Assembly: GCA_951799405.1 (NCBI GenBank)
Contig: OX637350.1
Location: forward strand, 3,333,852-3,397,851
DNA length: 64,000 nt
Direction: 5' to 3'
From: Agapetus fuscipes
Taxonomy: Eukaryota > Arthropoda > Insecta > Trichoptera > Glossosomatidae
The notes beneath the pieces are model-generated. The model saw only the letters and a program-made list of their open reading frames with translations. It was not told the origin of the DNA and searched no databases. Numbering within the stretch: position 1 is the first letter of the stretch; every line of letters begins with the position of its first letter. Shown piece by piece: positions 53,161 to 63,597 of this stretch. The position numbers and the translations under genes are program-made.

Positions 53161-53400
53161 TAATCTTAAGTTGCAAATGTATGTAACATTAAAGATTCAC
53201 ATTATATGCATTTTCACAGACACGTATAAGTTCGCGCTTAAACATGCCGCATGTAGACCTACAATATAAAAACCCGTATTTCAAATGAACATACACCCTG
53301 CAACTCCTGCCGACCTTCCCTGAAACAGGGGTGACATTGGCAAAATTAATAATTTTCTACAGCATGGGTGGTCAGCCGCATACCAACCTATAAGTCAAGG
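53161..53400 (-). mobile_element. SINE-R, full length
   Basis: TAATCTTAAGTTGCAAATG to CTATAAGTCAAGG; AATC on both sides (53157-53160 and 53401-53404). Confidence 0.8.
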
Positions 53401-53655
53401 AATCAACAAAAGGAACAAACAAAAAGTAAATATCGTATTCAAACGCTAGCTGCTTTTCTATGTTAGAAATGTCATTTTCTCCTCCTTCTTTGACGACATA
53501 ATTCCTTTACTTTGAGTACATCGGATGGAATTAAAGCAGCACAAAGCATGAACATCAAGTATAACTCTGCTGCATGTCATGTGATTTACTGTACAGCGGG
53601 ATTTCCAGCAGCGAACCTGTTTACATATCCGACCACGACTCTACATACGTAGTAT

Positions 53656-54293
53656 TGTAGTTTTTTGGGTTCTAATGGACTTTAAACAAAAACAACCGGT
53701 CTTCTTTCTGGATATTTATTTTCACTTAATTTATTTTACAATTTATATTCATTTTTACACTTTTAGCAACTCAAATTTATTTTCACAGTTCAGCACCGCA
53801 CACACTCTTCAATCAAAGGCGACTATCTAACTGTCCTGGTGCACTCAATTTTGCTCATTATATACTTCAGAGACAGAAGTCTCTAGTGACTAATTTGCCA
53901 GCAAACTCTCGAACTTTCTACCAGCTCCAAGAGTAATATAAATCTAAATCTAAGCAGCAAAGATATGTATCATTTGAGATTCATATTAAATGCATTCCCA
54001 CAAGCAGACACGCATATATTCGCGCTTACACATGCCGCATGTGGACCTACAATATAAAAAAACCCAATCTCAAGTGAACATCAGCCCTGCAACTCTTGCC
54101 GACCTTCCCTGAAGCAGGGGTGACATTGGCAAAGTGAACCATTTTTTACAGTATGGGTGGTCAGCCGCATACCAACCTGTCAGTCAAGGAATACAAAGGA
54201 ATTATTTCATAAATATATTTCTTAGGCCTATAATTATTGCTACCTACGATGTACACCTATATTAATCTACTATTTACATAACAGTATGTTTGT
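53656..54293 (-). mobile_element. Solo LTR-1, copy 4, carrying a SINE-R
   Basis: TGTAGTTTTTTGGGTTC ... TTTACATAACA, flanked by GTAT (53652-53655 and 54294-54297). Interrupted by SINE-R at 53942-54190. Confidence 0.78.
53942..54190 (-). mobile_element. SINE-R nested in solo LTR-1
   Basis: AAATCTAAGCAGCAAAG ... ACCTGTCAGTCAAGGAA; both hairpin elements present (GCACATGCCGCATGTG-type and CCCTGAAGCAGGGG). Confidence 0.8.
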
Positions 54294-54486
54294 TGTTGCA
54301 CTTGGTCACTGTTATGATGGGTTTGCGTGCAGTAATCGCTGTCCAAAGCTCGGCGGTCGATTGTTGTGGCAGCTAGTCTATAAATTTCACCTCGACTCGC
54401 ATGCATCAGGGGTGGATATTTCAAAGAGGCAAAACAAGGCGAAATACACTGAATAATGCAATAAAATTAGAAAAATTTAACCCAAA

Positions 54487-54918
54487 ACATCGATACTTTA
54501 AAGACAACACAGAATAAGTGGCATATTAAGCAAACATGGGTTCAAAAGGCTGGCGTTGTTTTAAGTACAGCAGTTCCTGTATTAGAAGACCACAGCGACT
54601 AGCCAACCCCTGATAATGCCCATCGGAGCAATGGGCAAAACTGTCCGGAAATAATCTACCAGACTTCCGCTACATAGCCCGAAAAAAGTGATTGTTGTGT
54701 AAACATGGGTTCTTCAGATAAATGCACCGTTTCATTCCTATTTTCTATGAGAGACCACACCACTAAAGATTGAAAATCCTGTAGTTTAGAAGATTTCATG
54801 AGCACCTCTTTGTTATTAGTTCACTTACCATGAAAAGTTACTCCAAATAAAATGTTTTATCCACGATTACTCAAATCAATGAATCAACTCAGTTTAACCT
54901 TACAGGTGACGATATAAT
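54487..54918. mobile_element. MITE-I copy 3, with an internal insertion
   Basis: Left end CATCGATACTTTAAAG, right end TAACCTTACAGGTGACGATA. It holds ~160 extra bp bordered by AAACATGGGTTC on both sides (about 54532 and 54702), a 12-bp direct repeat. Confidence 0.6.
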
Positions 54919-55709
54919 ATTATGACTCAGTTTGAGTCACAAATTGATTAAAAATTACTTAACTAAAGCTCAATGGACCTTTTGTGATCGGTCTTCGGTG
55001 TGTTTTGGAATATAATTACTGCACTGCTTGTGGAAGATGGTTTAGAATGTTTATTCAATTAATTAGTGTACAAATTTACACCAAATTACAAAAATTATAA
55101 TGGATGAGAGCAAGCGGACATGTTGCTGTTGTGAGAGTTCGAGAGAGAAGACGGGAGTAGGATACAGCTGTAAAACATTGACATAAAGTTGGTAGCAAAA
55201 AACACTATAGACGAAATACAACTGTTTTATTGATTGTAGAGGCATTAACTTTGTAATCGTTCATCATTAATGATAAAGGAAAAACAGTTTTGTTTTCGAT
55301 TACGTGAGTACGTAATCGAAAACAAAACTGAAATACAACTGTATCATTGGTAGGTATGTTAAATTCTTTACAGAAAGGAAATCATGTTTTGTCGCCTCTG
55401 CGCCTCTGAAACTAACACACGCCATACACAATTTAATAGCACATGAAATAGAAAATGTACACACACAATACGCCATGGAAATGCATGGGAGGTTGTCTAC
55501 CTGAGCATCGACGTTGTTTACAAGTAAGCCCCGCGGTGCCGGAAATATTACGTGATAAGTTTATATTGATGTGAAAAATTGCAGATGCTGCGAGAGAATA
55601 ACGATACAAGAAATATAGCTATCGTATTTTGCTGCGATTTAAAAAGGTTCAATTTATGGTCAGAGTTTTCAAGAGTTTCAGAGTTTTCAAGGTTCAATTT
55701 ATGGTCAGA
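54919..55709. other. Unannotated; contains a perfect hairpin
   Basis: A 21-bp perfect inverted repeat with a 4-nt loop lies at 55286-55331 (arms CAGTTTTGTTTTCGATTACG and its complement). Otherwise nothing recognised. Confidence 0.45.
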
Positions 55710-55850
55710 GAGCGTAAAAGAAGAAAATGCATGAAAAAGGTGATGGATATGAAGGAATTGAAAGAGGTATGTCAGGAAAGGAAAAAATGGAGGTAACTCT
55801 GCAGAGGCTCTGGCCACCGAGTTGGCGACAGAGTTACAGTTACAGTTGAA
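55710..55850 (+). mobile_element. RTE-B 3' end
   Basis: Encodes ERKRRKCMKKVMDMKELKEV, then 'GGCTCTGGCCACC' and the ACAGTT tail. Confidence 0.75.
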
Positions 55851-55961
55851 AGAAATACGTCAGCGAAAACTGAATGAATTTCTTGCTAACATTGTTTATA
55901 TTTCATGAGGAATTTTGTAGATGATATTTGATATTAATGTCTTTTAATTTGTACTGAACAG

Positions 55962-56035
55962 AAGGAGATGAAGGCGAATTCTACAGAAGGCTCGATATGG
56001 GATGCAGCGCTATCGGAAGAAAAAGAAGACGATAT
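55962..56035 (+). CDS. Weak candidate internal exon
   Basis: 74 bp between a possible acceptor (TTTGTACTGAACAG) and donor (GTACGTATG). More GC-rich than its flanks, with two open frames (MKANSTEGSIWDAALSEEKE or GDEGEFYRRLDMGCSAIGRK). No homology recognised; could be chance. Confidence 0.15.
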
Positions 56036-56774
56036 GTACGTATGTGCTGATTTTCTGATACAACAACTTTTCTTCATGTTAGTTTTTTTTACACTTACAA
56101 ATATAATAAGTTTATCGAATGTGATTTTTCGTTCATTTTCGAAAACAAAATATACAAAATATTATGTAAGTAATATAAAATTAATAATTATTAAGCTCAT
56201 CCATTATTACAGCAAGAGGGGGAGGGGGGGTCATTAGATAATGACTATAGGATGATTGTTAGGGGGAGGGGGGGTCGAAAATCGGACAAAATCGATGACG
56301 TAATTTATGGACGGCCCCTATTTAGTTTAAAAAGGGAAGAGTTTTTATGGTAATTTAGGAATAAAAATATTTTTGGAATCGTAATAAATACGGAAAAGTG
56401 GAATTTTCCAAACATTGAAGCGAGTACTGAAAATTGAATTAGGCCCTGGAGGGGGAATCAATTTGAAAGGTAAACATTGCAGATGAACACAATCGAGATT
56501 TGCAAAAATCAATACGGATTACGAATCATACGAAGCGGCGCGGTACTCGGAATGCAAAATTATTTTTCCAATCCAAAAACAATTACACGGGAGGACAACT
56601 GAGAGTAATTAATATTCATTCGATTTAAATGATATTTATTGAATAAAATTGAGTTTCATCACATTTGGAACATGAATAAAGTAATTAAACAGGTAGTTAT
56701 AAATGTTAATTGATGGATGAGATTGGTGAAAGTGTGAAACAGTGTGAAACAATTGTATGTATAAAATGAATGTT
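56036..56774. other. Unannotated stretch
   Basis: Two G-rich runs at 56210-56275; nothing recognised. Confidence 0.4.
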
Positions 56775-56898
56775 ACAGGAGGATACGTATGAAAAAGGTG
56801 ATAGATTTAAACTATGTGAGTATAGGAAAAAATGGAGGCAACTCTAAAGGCGGGCTGGCCACCTCCAGTGGAATGGTGACACAGTTACAGTTACAGAG
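56775..56898 (+). mobile_element. RTE-B 3' end, decayed
   Basis: 'TATGAAAAAGGTGATAGAT', 'GGAAAAAATGGAGGCAACTC', tail ACAGTTACAGTTACAG. Confidence 0.65.
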
Positions 56899-57032
56899 CC
56901 CAATTTAGTTATTACAAGTTGCTATTGCAATTTAGTTATTGCAGATTCACACTTCTAGAACTTATCTAAGAAAACTGTGATTATGGTAAAATATTATTTT
57001 TAAGGCTTGTTGACCTTTTTCAGTAGATACGC

Positions 57033-57112
57033 CCATACTGTAACTGTAACTCTGTCGCCATTCCACTAGGGGCGGGCCAGAGCCTTTGCAGAGTTGCCTC
57101 CATTTTTGCCCA
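57033..57112 (-). mobile_element. RTE-B 3' end
   Basis: 'ACTGTAACTGTAACTCTGTC' to 'GAGTTGCCTCCATTTTT'. Confidence 0.7.
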
Positions 57113-58221
57113 TGAAGCCCATGAACTGAAGTTTCAGCATTGACTGTGTGACTTCTCAGAGCGACTTTTCTTGCTAGCTGCACTTGGAAACAAGCATTTG
57201 CACTCGTCCATTTGAAGTAATTAAAACCTTACTTTTGTCAAAACGTGTAATTTATCATTCCCTTCGATTATCTAATCTAATCTAAGTTGCAAAGATATAT
57301 TACAAAAAAAAAATTGGAAACAAGCATGTATTTATATTTTTCATATTAAAAATGCCCTGACAACTAATTGAAAACGACGTTATGAGGGTTGAAAACGATA
57401 TCAAAGTAAGTGAGCATTATTCTGAAAGATATACAACTGAACCGTATTTATTTGTACTATTTGGATTTCTGTCATAATCTGTTTCAGTACCTATATGAAA
57501 TAGGTACTGCAATATATGACACATTACAAAAAGGTTTCGGGAAAAGACTAGATTCATAAAATGAAGCCCTGTGTTTTTCTTAATTAAGAAACACATACAA
57601 AAACATAAAAGCTCCAAAATAATACAGTCAAAACGAGTATTTAACTTCTACAAAAAAAACTGATAAAACACAAACAAAGAAAAAAACTTTTTACACTGAA
57701 TGGAAGCTTCGCACTTCCAACTTGATGTAACTTTATTACATTCTTTGAGTAGAATGAGTTTATTAAGTAGGCTAGCGTGATCTCAGCATATTTGTTAGGC
57801 AGAACTGAAGGAAATGGGGGAACCGCAATAATGAGATTCAAGCGACACACTCACTGATAGTGGACTATTGTATTCAGAAGCAACTGGTTGCTGCTGAAAA
57901 TAACAAAGTTTTTTTTCAGTCGTTCCATCGATTGGTTGTGTTTTACTTTGTGAGCGAAAGGACTGATTTCAAATGAACTCGATACAATTATTGGCATAGA
58001 CACACGGCCGGGTTGTTGAGGACAATGCAAACGTATATAAGTGTGATGTTTTCACGGCGAGAAAAACAAACTACCAGTATTTTTAAATTTGCTCTGTTTA
58101 TTGCATTCAAATCAAACTATGCACAAGTGATCTGTAATTTTTCTAGGTGAAACGGGAGTTCCCAAAAATTATTGCTGTTATTTCTAATTCATTTAAATTA
58201 TAAGTGCAACTAAAGAAACAA
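57113..58221. other. Unannotated stretch
   Basis: A short SINE-R tail scrap (ATCTAATCTAATCTAAG) lies at 57272-57290. Nothing else recognised. Confidence 0.4.
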
Positions 58222-58309
58222 AAAAAAATGCAACTTCTTACCGCATTTTCCCCGAAAAGGTTGCATAAATCGAGTGAAACCTTATTATCGTCACAGGTAC
58301 CTTGAGTAA
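58222..58309 (-). mobile_element. SINE-B fragment with internal deletion
   Basis: 'TACCGCATTTTCCCCGAAAA' joined to 'TTGAGTAAATC'. Confidence 0.5.
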
Positions 58310-59628
58310 ATCACCTTATTTAAGTCGGAGCTATAGTATCTATTGTTATTTACTTTTCCACTATCTTGTAAAGACAAAACCTGTACAAAATATTCAAGCC
58401 ATATGGCAAAGTAAACTTGAAATTAATCTATTTATAATACACGTTGATCGTTAAATCCAAAGTAAACCGACTGACCTAACCACGAAAATATTACCTTTGA
58501 ACAGGTATAAAAATTGTAGGTTTTTCCACAAATCCTCAACTCTTACAACAATTTCCATCTTATTTCTCGTATACTCTTTTCCTTGTTTATTTATAAATTG
58601 AAACAAGGCAGCGCTTATGTTTGAATAAAAGTCAAGATGAGAACTAAATGGCGCCACGAGAAAAAGCTGCCATTCCGCATGCATAATTTATTGCAGACTT
58701 AATGATTGGACCGCCACCCACTTTGTCCATTTTCTCTGTCGTCAAAGAAATATTCTTGTCTATTAATAGGCAAGGCATTTTATTTTGGGCTCGCTTGTTT
58801 CAATGAAAATGTATTTTTTCATACAAGACTTTGGATGTTGGCAAAAAAAAAATTCACACTTTTCTGATTCCGGGAGAATAAATTTTCACGCGCGAAGAAA
58901 TTTTCTTGAGAATTTCATTTCCGTGTCAAATATAATGATAATGAATTGCGGAATCGTTTAGAATGAAAGTGAACGAGTTTCTTTTTTTTGAGAATCTGAA
59001 ACTTTAAAAAAATATTTTTGGAATAATGAATACCTTCATTTATTTTAAAACCGGACTTACAAATTATTCATTTAAAATAGAAAAGGGTCTTATCTGGAAT
59101 ATATATGTACAATATTATTTTCATATTTTTTACAGTAAATAATCCCATTAAATCCAGAATTTTCAGTTCAAAAACCCATCGATTTTCCCGAGGGTTTGTT
59201 TTCAGTAGAATGCAATACAAGTCAGTCGACAGGGGTGGTGGGGGGTTTCAGCGAAAAGGTGGGGTGTAGAGGGGGAAGGGGGTGGTACTCCAACCCTTAG
59301 TTACCGCCCCGGTCTCCGGTCGCCATGGCAACTGTCGAAATATAGGTTATGACTTATGGACCTGCACTAAGAGAATGCCGCGGGCGGTCTGTGTGGACGA
59401 CAGTATTAATTAGGATTGTGGTAGGAAGCTGTTATAGACGCCATGCGCTATTATGTTTTAAGCCGAGTCTTGGTATTGTATTTAGAATTATTTACTGATA
59501 ACAGTAGTGATATCATAGCAGGGCGGGATTCTCAATTAGGTACGCCCTTTTCACAAAGCGCAAATCCTATACGGTTTGTCTTTGATTTTAGATGGCATGG
59601 CCGGACAAATGGTATGAAGGTTTTCATA
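58310..59628. other. Unannotated; X-box-like site and G-rich tract
   Basis: 59220-59290 is strongly G-rich. No gene recognised; the open frame from 59443 runs into the Tigger-like element. Confidence 0.4.
59319..59332 (+). promoter_or_regulatory. X-box-like (RFX) motif
   Basis: GTCGCCATGGCAAC is a symmetric X-box match (RYYNYY-NN-RRNRAC) in a GC-rich context. Confidence 0.3.
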
Positions 59629-59630
59629 TA

Positions 59631-60464
59631 CAGTGTTACCTCCAATACGAGTGCCCTAACATACGAGTTGTTTGAGATACGAGCTGTCGAGCGCGCGAGG
59701 TTTTGTTTTGAAATACGAGAGAAATTTGAGATAAGAGCAACATGGAAAAAAAAGCACTCCGAAAAAGTTGCACCTGGTCGTGCATCGGAGCTATTTAATG
59801 ACACTTGTTTAACTCATTTACAAAGGTCTAAGGAAGAAACAAACCTCCTTGGACCTATTTTTGAATCCGACAAAAAAGGCAAAGACCAGTGAAGAGAAAA
59901 ACAGTGACTAAAATTAAGCATATAGTAGCATTTAAGTGTGTGAGAGTAGCTTTTTTTGCTTCACATTCTCTTTTATTATGTTTTTATACAATATCTGTCA
60001 TTTATAAATGTATTTTTCTTATTCAAAACCACGAAACAAATACAATTGGGGGTAGCATTTTTGGAGCTGGAACGGATTAATGGCATTTCAATGGGGAAAC
60101 TTGCTTTGAGATACGAGCAAATTGACATGCATGCAAGGTAACTGTAACTGTAACTCTGTCGCCATTCCACTAGGGGTGGCCAGAGCCTCTGCAGAGTTGC
60201 CTCCATTTTTTCCTATCCTGACATACCTCTTTCAATTCCTTCATATCCATCACCTTTTTCATGCATTTTCTTCTTTTACGCTCACTTTGTACATCCCATT
60301 TTCTCACAATCTCCTCAATCTGATCACTCAATACTTTTCTCGGTCGTCCCTTCCCTCTTTTTCCTTTCACACTTTCTTTGTATACATACTTTGTCAGTCT
60401 ATCATCATTCATTCTTTCCACATGTACGGAACGAATCAAAACTCGTATTTAAGAGGTATCACTG
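59631..60464 (+). mobile_element. Tigger/pogo-like element, internally deleted
   Basis: The ends are CAGTGTTACCTCCAATACGA and, inverted, CAGTGATACCTCTTAAATAC; flanked by TA (59629-59630 and 60465-60466). The interior keeps a short coding tail, ELFNDTCLTHLQRSKEETNL followed by ESDKKGKDQ and stop (to 59892), resembling the C-terminus of Tigger-type transposases. The DDE core is missing. RTE-B inserted at 60141-60423. Confidence 0.6.
60141..60423 (-). pseudogene. RTE-B LINE fragment nested in Tigger-like element
   Basis: Minus strand HVERMNDDRLTKYVYKESVK, GKGRPRKVLSDQIEEIVRKW, KRRKCMKKVMDMKELKEVCQ, RQLCRGSGHP and stop; open for its length. GTA occurs on both sides (60138-60140 and 60424-60426). 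Confidence 0.8.
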
Positions 60465-60907
60465 TATTCCTATACGCTGCTAGACTTCCGACCCGGCACC
60501 AGATAGATACAAAATAACATAGAAAAACCGGACCGTTCATTCTGTGGAATTTTTCAAAAACATTTTTTAACAGACGAAAAAATCGTTTCAAACTCTTTTA
60601 TGCTACAGCAATCATATAATGTACTTGAATATGAATATGTCAGCACACACTCGTGTACAGCGAGCGCCGGAAGATTTGAATTAAAGCCAATTGGATGATA
60701 TAGGCGACCATAAGTGGCTCATTCTGGGCTAGCGGCATCATTCGTACAACTATATTCATTCCGCTCATGGTACTCTAAAAACAAGGGGACGTCACAGGCC
60801 GCACTAAATGGATGAGTTAGTGTATGCATAGCTGGTGGGAGATTATGTTGAGAGAAATTCAATCCTAAAATATTTTTTTTATCGATGCATTTTTCTGCAT
60901 GATTTTT
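60465..60907. other. Unannotated stretch
   Basis: Nothing recognised. Confidence 0.4.
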
Positions 60908-61347
60908 TTTTAAATGGATTTGTGAAGAGGAATGCAATTTACCAACCTATTCTTTGACTTAAAGGTTGGTATGAGGCTGACCACCCATACTGTAAAAAAT
61001 GGTTCACTTTGCCAATGTCATCCCTATTTCAGGGAAGTTCGGCAAGAGTTGCAGGGCTTATGTGCATTTGAGATTGGGTTTTTATATTGTAGGTCCACTG
61101 ATTGATATATATCTTTGCAACTTAGATTAAGCTTCTGCCTTGCCAGAAACAGGTATTAATATCATCAATTAATATTGAATCGTTGTTTATTTCAATGAAT
61201 TATTAATAAATAATTACCCAATAACATCTGTTGAACGAGGGTTAAAGTTATGGTCAAATGGTTAAAGGCGGGGATCGAACCAACGTTGTTCTATTCCAAA
61301 CACGCTAGAAATATCAGCCCACTTGGACCCCTCGGCCATAAACCGAC
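60908..61347 (-). mobile_element. SINE-C, split by SINE-R
   Basis: 60908-60953 (TTTAAATGGATTTGTGAAG ... CCTATTCT) continues at 61137 (GCCTTGCCAGAAACAGG ... GGGGATCGAACCAACG ... CTCGGCCATAAACCGAC). Confidence 0.7.
60954..61132 (+). mobile_element. SINE-R nested in SINE-C, internally deleted
   Basis: TTGACTTAAAGGTTGGTATG ... GTAGGTCCACTG joined to the tail TTTGCAACTTAGATTAAG; the 3' hairpin region is deleted. TTCT lies on both sides (60950-60953 and 61133-61136). Confidence 0.75.
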
Positions 61348-61724
61348 AATTTTTTTGATTTTTTTTTTCCTGAATTTCCTGAAATGTATTTTTTTACACT
61401 GTTCAAGAAAAAACCTGAAGAAATGAAGGTAGACATGAAAGCTTCTAGCGATGTTCAACATTAACCTTGACTGTATTTTAATCTACACAAAACATTTCGC
61501 CACTTGTATCTATGTGTGATGGACGAGATAGGGGGTATGCGGGGGACGCAGCGCTTCACTAAATAGGATATGTGTTCCCCACAACGGCAACGTTGCCAAT
61601 TATCTGTTTTATATTTTCCATACAAAAGTTAACACAAATATTTTAGCGCAATTCAATCATGACCGGATTGAGTTCTCGCAAAAACTTTTTCATTTTTACT
61701 TATGGCAACTACGTTATACTACAT
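61348..61724. other. Unannotated stretch
   Basis: Nothing recognised. Confidence 0.4.
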
Positions 61725-61938
61725 ATCTAATCTAATCTAAGTTGCAAAGATATGTTACATTGGAGATTCACATTACATGCATTCTCACAACCAGACACAT
61801 ACAAGTTCGCGCTTGCACATGCCTCATGTGAACCTACAACATGAAAACCAAATCCCAAATGGACATACACCCTGCAACTCTTGCCGTCCTTCCCTGAGAC
61901 AGTGGTGACAATGGCAAAGTGAACCATTTTTACAACAT
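61725..61938 (-). mobile_element. SINE-R, 5'-truncated
   Basis: TATCTAATCTAATCTAAG ... GTGAACCATTTTTACAA. The hairpin reads CCCTGAGACAGTGG here, partly eroded. Confidence 0.75.
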
Positions 61939-62255
61939 ATACGTAACATTTTACGTTTCGTTTGAGTTCTAAACACTGTATTGTGATGAATAAACCGATG
62001 GGAGAGATTTGTAAACCGAAATGAACACAACAAATTCCGGATGAAGTGATTAATTTCAGGTAGTGCGGTACAGCATTCCGGAGTTGTGTGTCTGTCTGTC
62101 GGGACCGGTCACAAAGGTTCACCTTGATCGGAGAGGTTGTTATTACGATGGACGCCGACAGGAGTCGCCCATTAATCACGTGGAAAATTCCCAACGAATT
62201 TCGACGAATAATTCTTCATTTATCTGCATGAACCATTAGCAGGTGATATGTGAGT
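61939..62255. other. Unannotated stretch
   Basis: Nothing recognised. Confidence 0.4.
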
Positions 62256-62480
62256 TTTAAAAAGAATCCTGCGCGGGAGAATCCCTAGATTTCAGAGGCG
62301 CTAGGGGTATGTGATACTTGTTGTAGTGCCGCAGAGGGGTTGATGATGTGTCGGTTTATGTCCCGATCCTTTGTAGCAGGGCTGTTAGCTAAACAGTGTT
62401 GTGTTGTATTGGCTTTGTTTTGAGACACTGAAAGGAATTGGCGATTGATATTGGACAATATTAAATTGGGTTGGCAGCAC
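62256..62480 (-). pseudogene. LINE-D 3' end fragment
   Basis: Minus strand NLILSNINRQFLSVSQNKA ... as in 49743-50155; plus-strand start 'TGCGCGGGAGAATCCCTAG'. Confidence 0.6.
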
Positions 62481-62484
62481 AGTC

Positions 62485-62690
62485 GTGATCGGGTCATCAA
62501 TGAAGAAGTCTTCCGACGTATGCACACCACTATGGAACTTCTGCCAACCATTTAGCAGAGAAAGCTGATGTACTTCGGTCACATTTTGAGAAATAAAAAT
62601 ACCATCATATACATGGTAAGATCGAGGGGATAAATACTCAGGCACGCCGAAGGGCATTGTGGATGAAAATATATCTGTGACAATGGTTCA
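62485..62690 (+). pseudogene. Decayed RTE-type LINE fragment
   Basis: The plus strand reads VINEEVFRRMHTTMELLPTI, a stop, then QRKLMYFGHILRNKN, a familiar pre-C-terminal motif of insect RTE-group LINEs. Stops follow. Confidence 0.5.
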
Positions 62691-62755
62691 ACAAAAGCTC
62701 CTTTTTTTGAGCCGCAGCATCCAAGGTCACAAAAGCCACGATGATCTTCGACATA

Positions 62756-63001
62756 TTCCTTGACTTATAGGTTGGCATGAGGCTGACCACCCATACTGTA
62801 AAAAATGGTTCACTTTGCCAATGTCACCCCTGTTTCAGGGAAGGTCGGCAAGAGTTGCAGGGCTTATGTTCATTTGTGATTGGATGTTGATATTGTAGGT
62901 CCACATGCGGCATGTGTGAGCGCGAAATTATGCGTGTCTGCTCGTGGGAATGCATTTAATATGAATCTCAAATGATACATATCTTTGCAGCTTAGATTTA
63001 G
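62756..63001 (+). mobile_element. SINE-R, full length with 12-bp target duplication
   Basis: Begins TTCCTTGACTTATAGG and ends CTTAGATTTAG. Flanked by ATCTTCGACATA (62744-62755) and ATCTTCGATATA (63002-63013), 11 of 12 matching. The clearest proof of independent retrotransposition of SINE-R. Confidence 0.9.
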
Positions 63002-63013
63002 ATCTTCGATATA

Positions 63014-63350
63014 AATGTCATCAAAAGAAGAAGATGAACCCATTACTTTCAGCATTGCAGCGCAGCCAGAATGTGGTAGAAATAATGATAACAAGATGGT
63101 ATGAAAAAGGGATGGTTTCTGCATGACGTCATCTTTGTCAACATGACTTAATCCCAAGATGGCTTCTATCCTGATGAAACATGGGACAGATAAGCAAAGT
63201 AAGGACACATAATAAATAGTTTCAACACAAAGCCGCCGGAGGGATGAACGTTAACAAGAAAAGCGTCTCACAAAACAAGAAAACGTTTTACATACAACTT
63301 TGGTGATTAGTGAAATTTATATTGCAAGTATGAAATATGGACCAAGATTA
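63014..63350. other. Unannotated stretch
   Basis: Nothing recognised. Confidence 0.4.
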
Positions 63351-63597
63351 TTCCTTGACTTATAGGTTGGTATGAGGCTGACCACCCATACTGTAAAAAA
63401 TGGTTCACTTTGCCAATGTCACCCCTGTTTCAGGGAAGGTCGGCAAGAGTTGCAGGGCTTATGTTTATTTGAGATTGGGTTTTTATATTGTAGGTCCACA
63501 TGCGGCATGTGTGAGCGCGAAATTATGCGTGTCTGCTTGTGGGAATGCATTTAATATGAATCTTAAATGATACATATCTTTGAAACTTAGATTTAGA
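63351..63597 (+). mobile_element. SINE-R, full length
   Basis: TTCCTTGACTTATAGG ... CTTAGATTTAGATT; both hairpins intact (CCCTGTTTCAGGG, CACATGCGGCATGTG). Confidence 0.82.

Noticed and set aside
55968..56237. 89-codon ORF with a transmembrane-like segment
   Set aside because: The hydrophobic part is T-rich noncoding-looking DNA; only the first 74 bp have exon-like borders, kept as a weak call.
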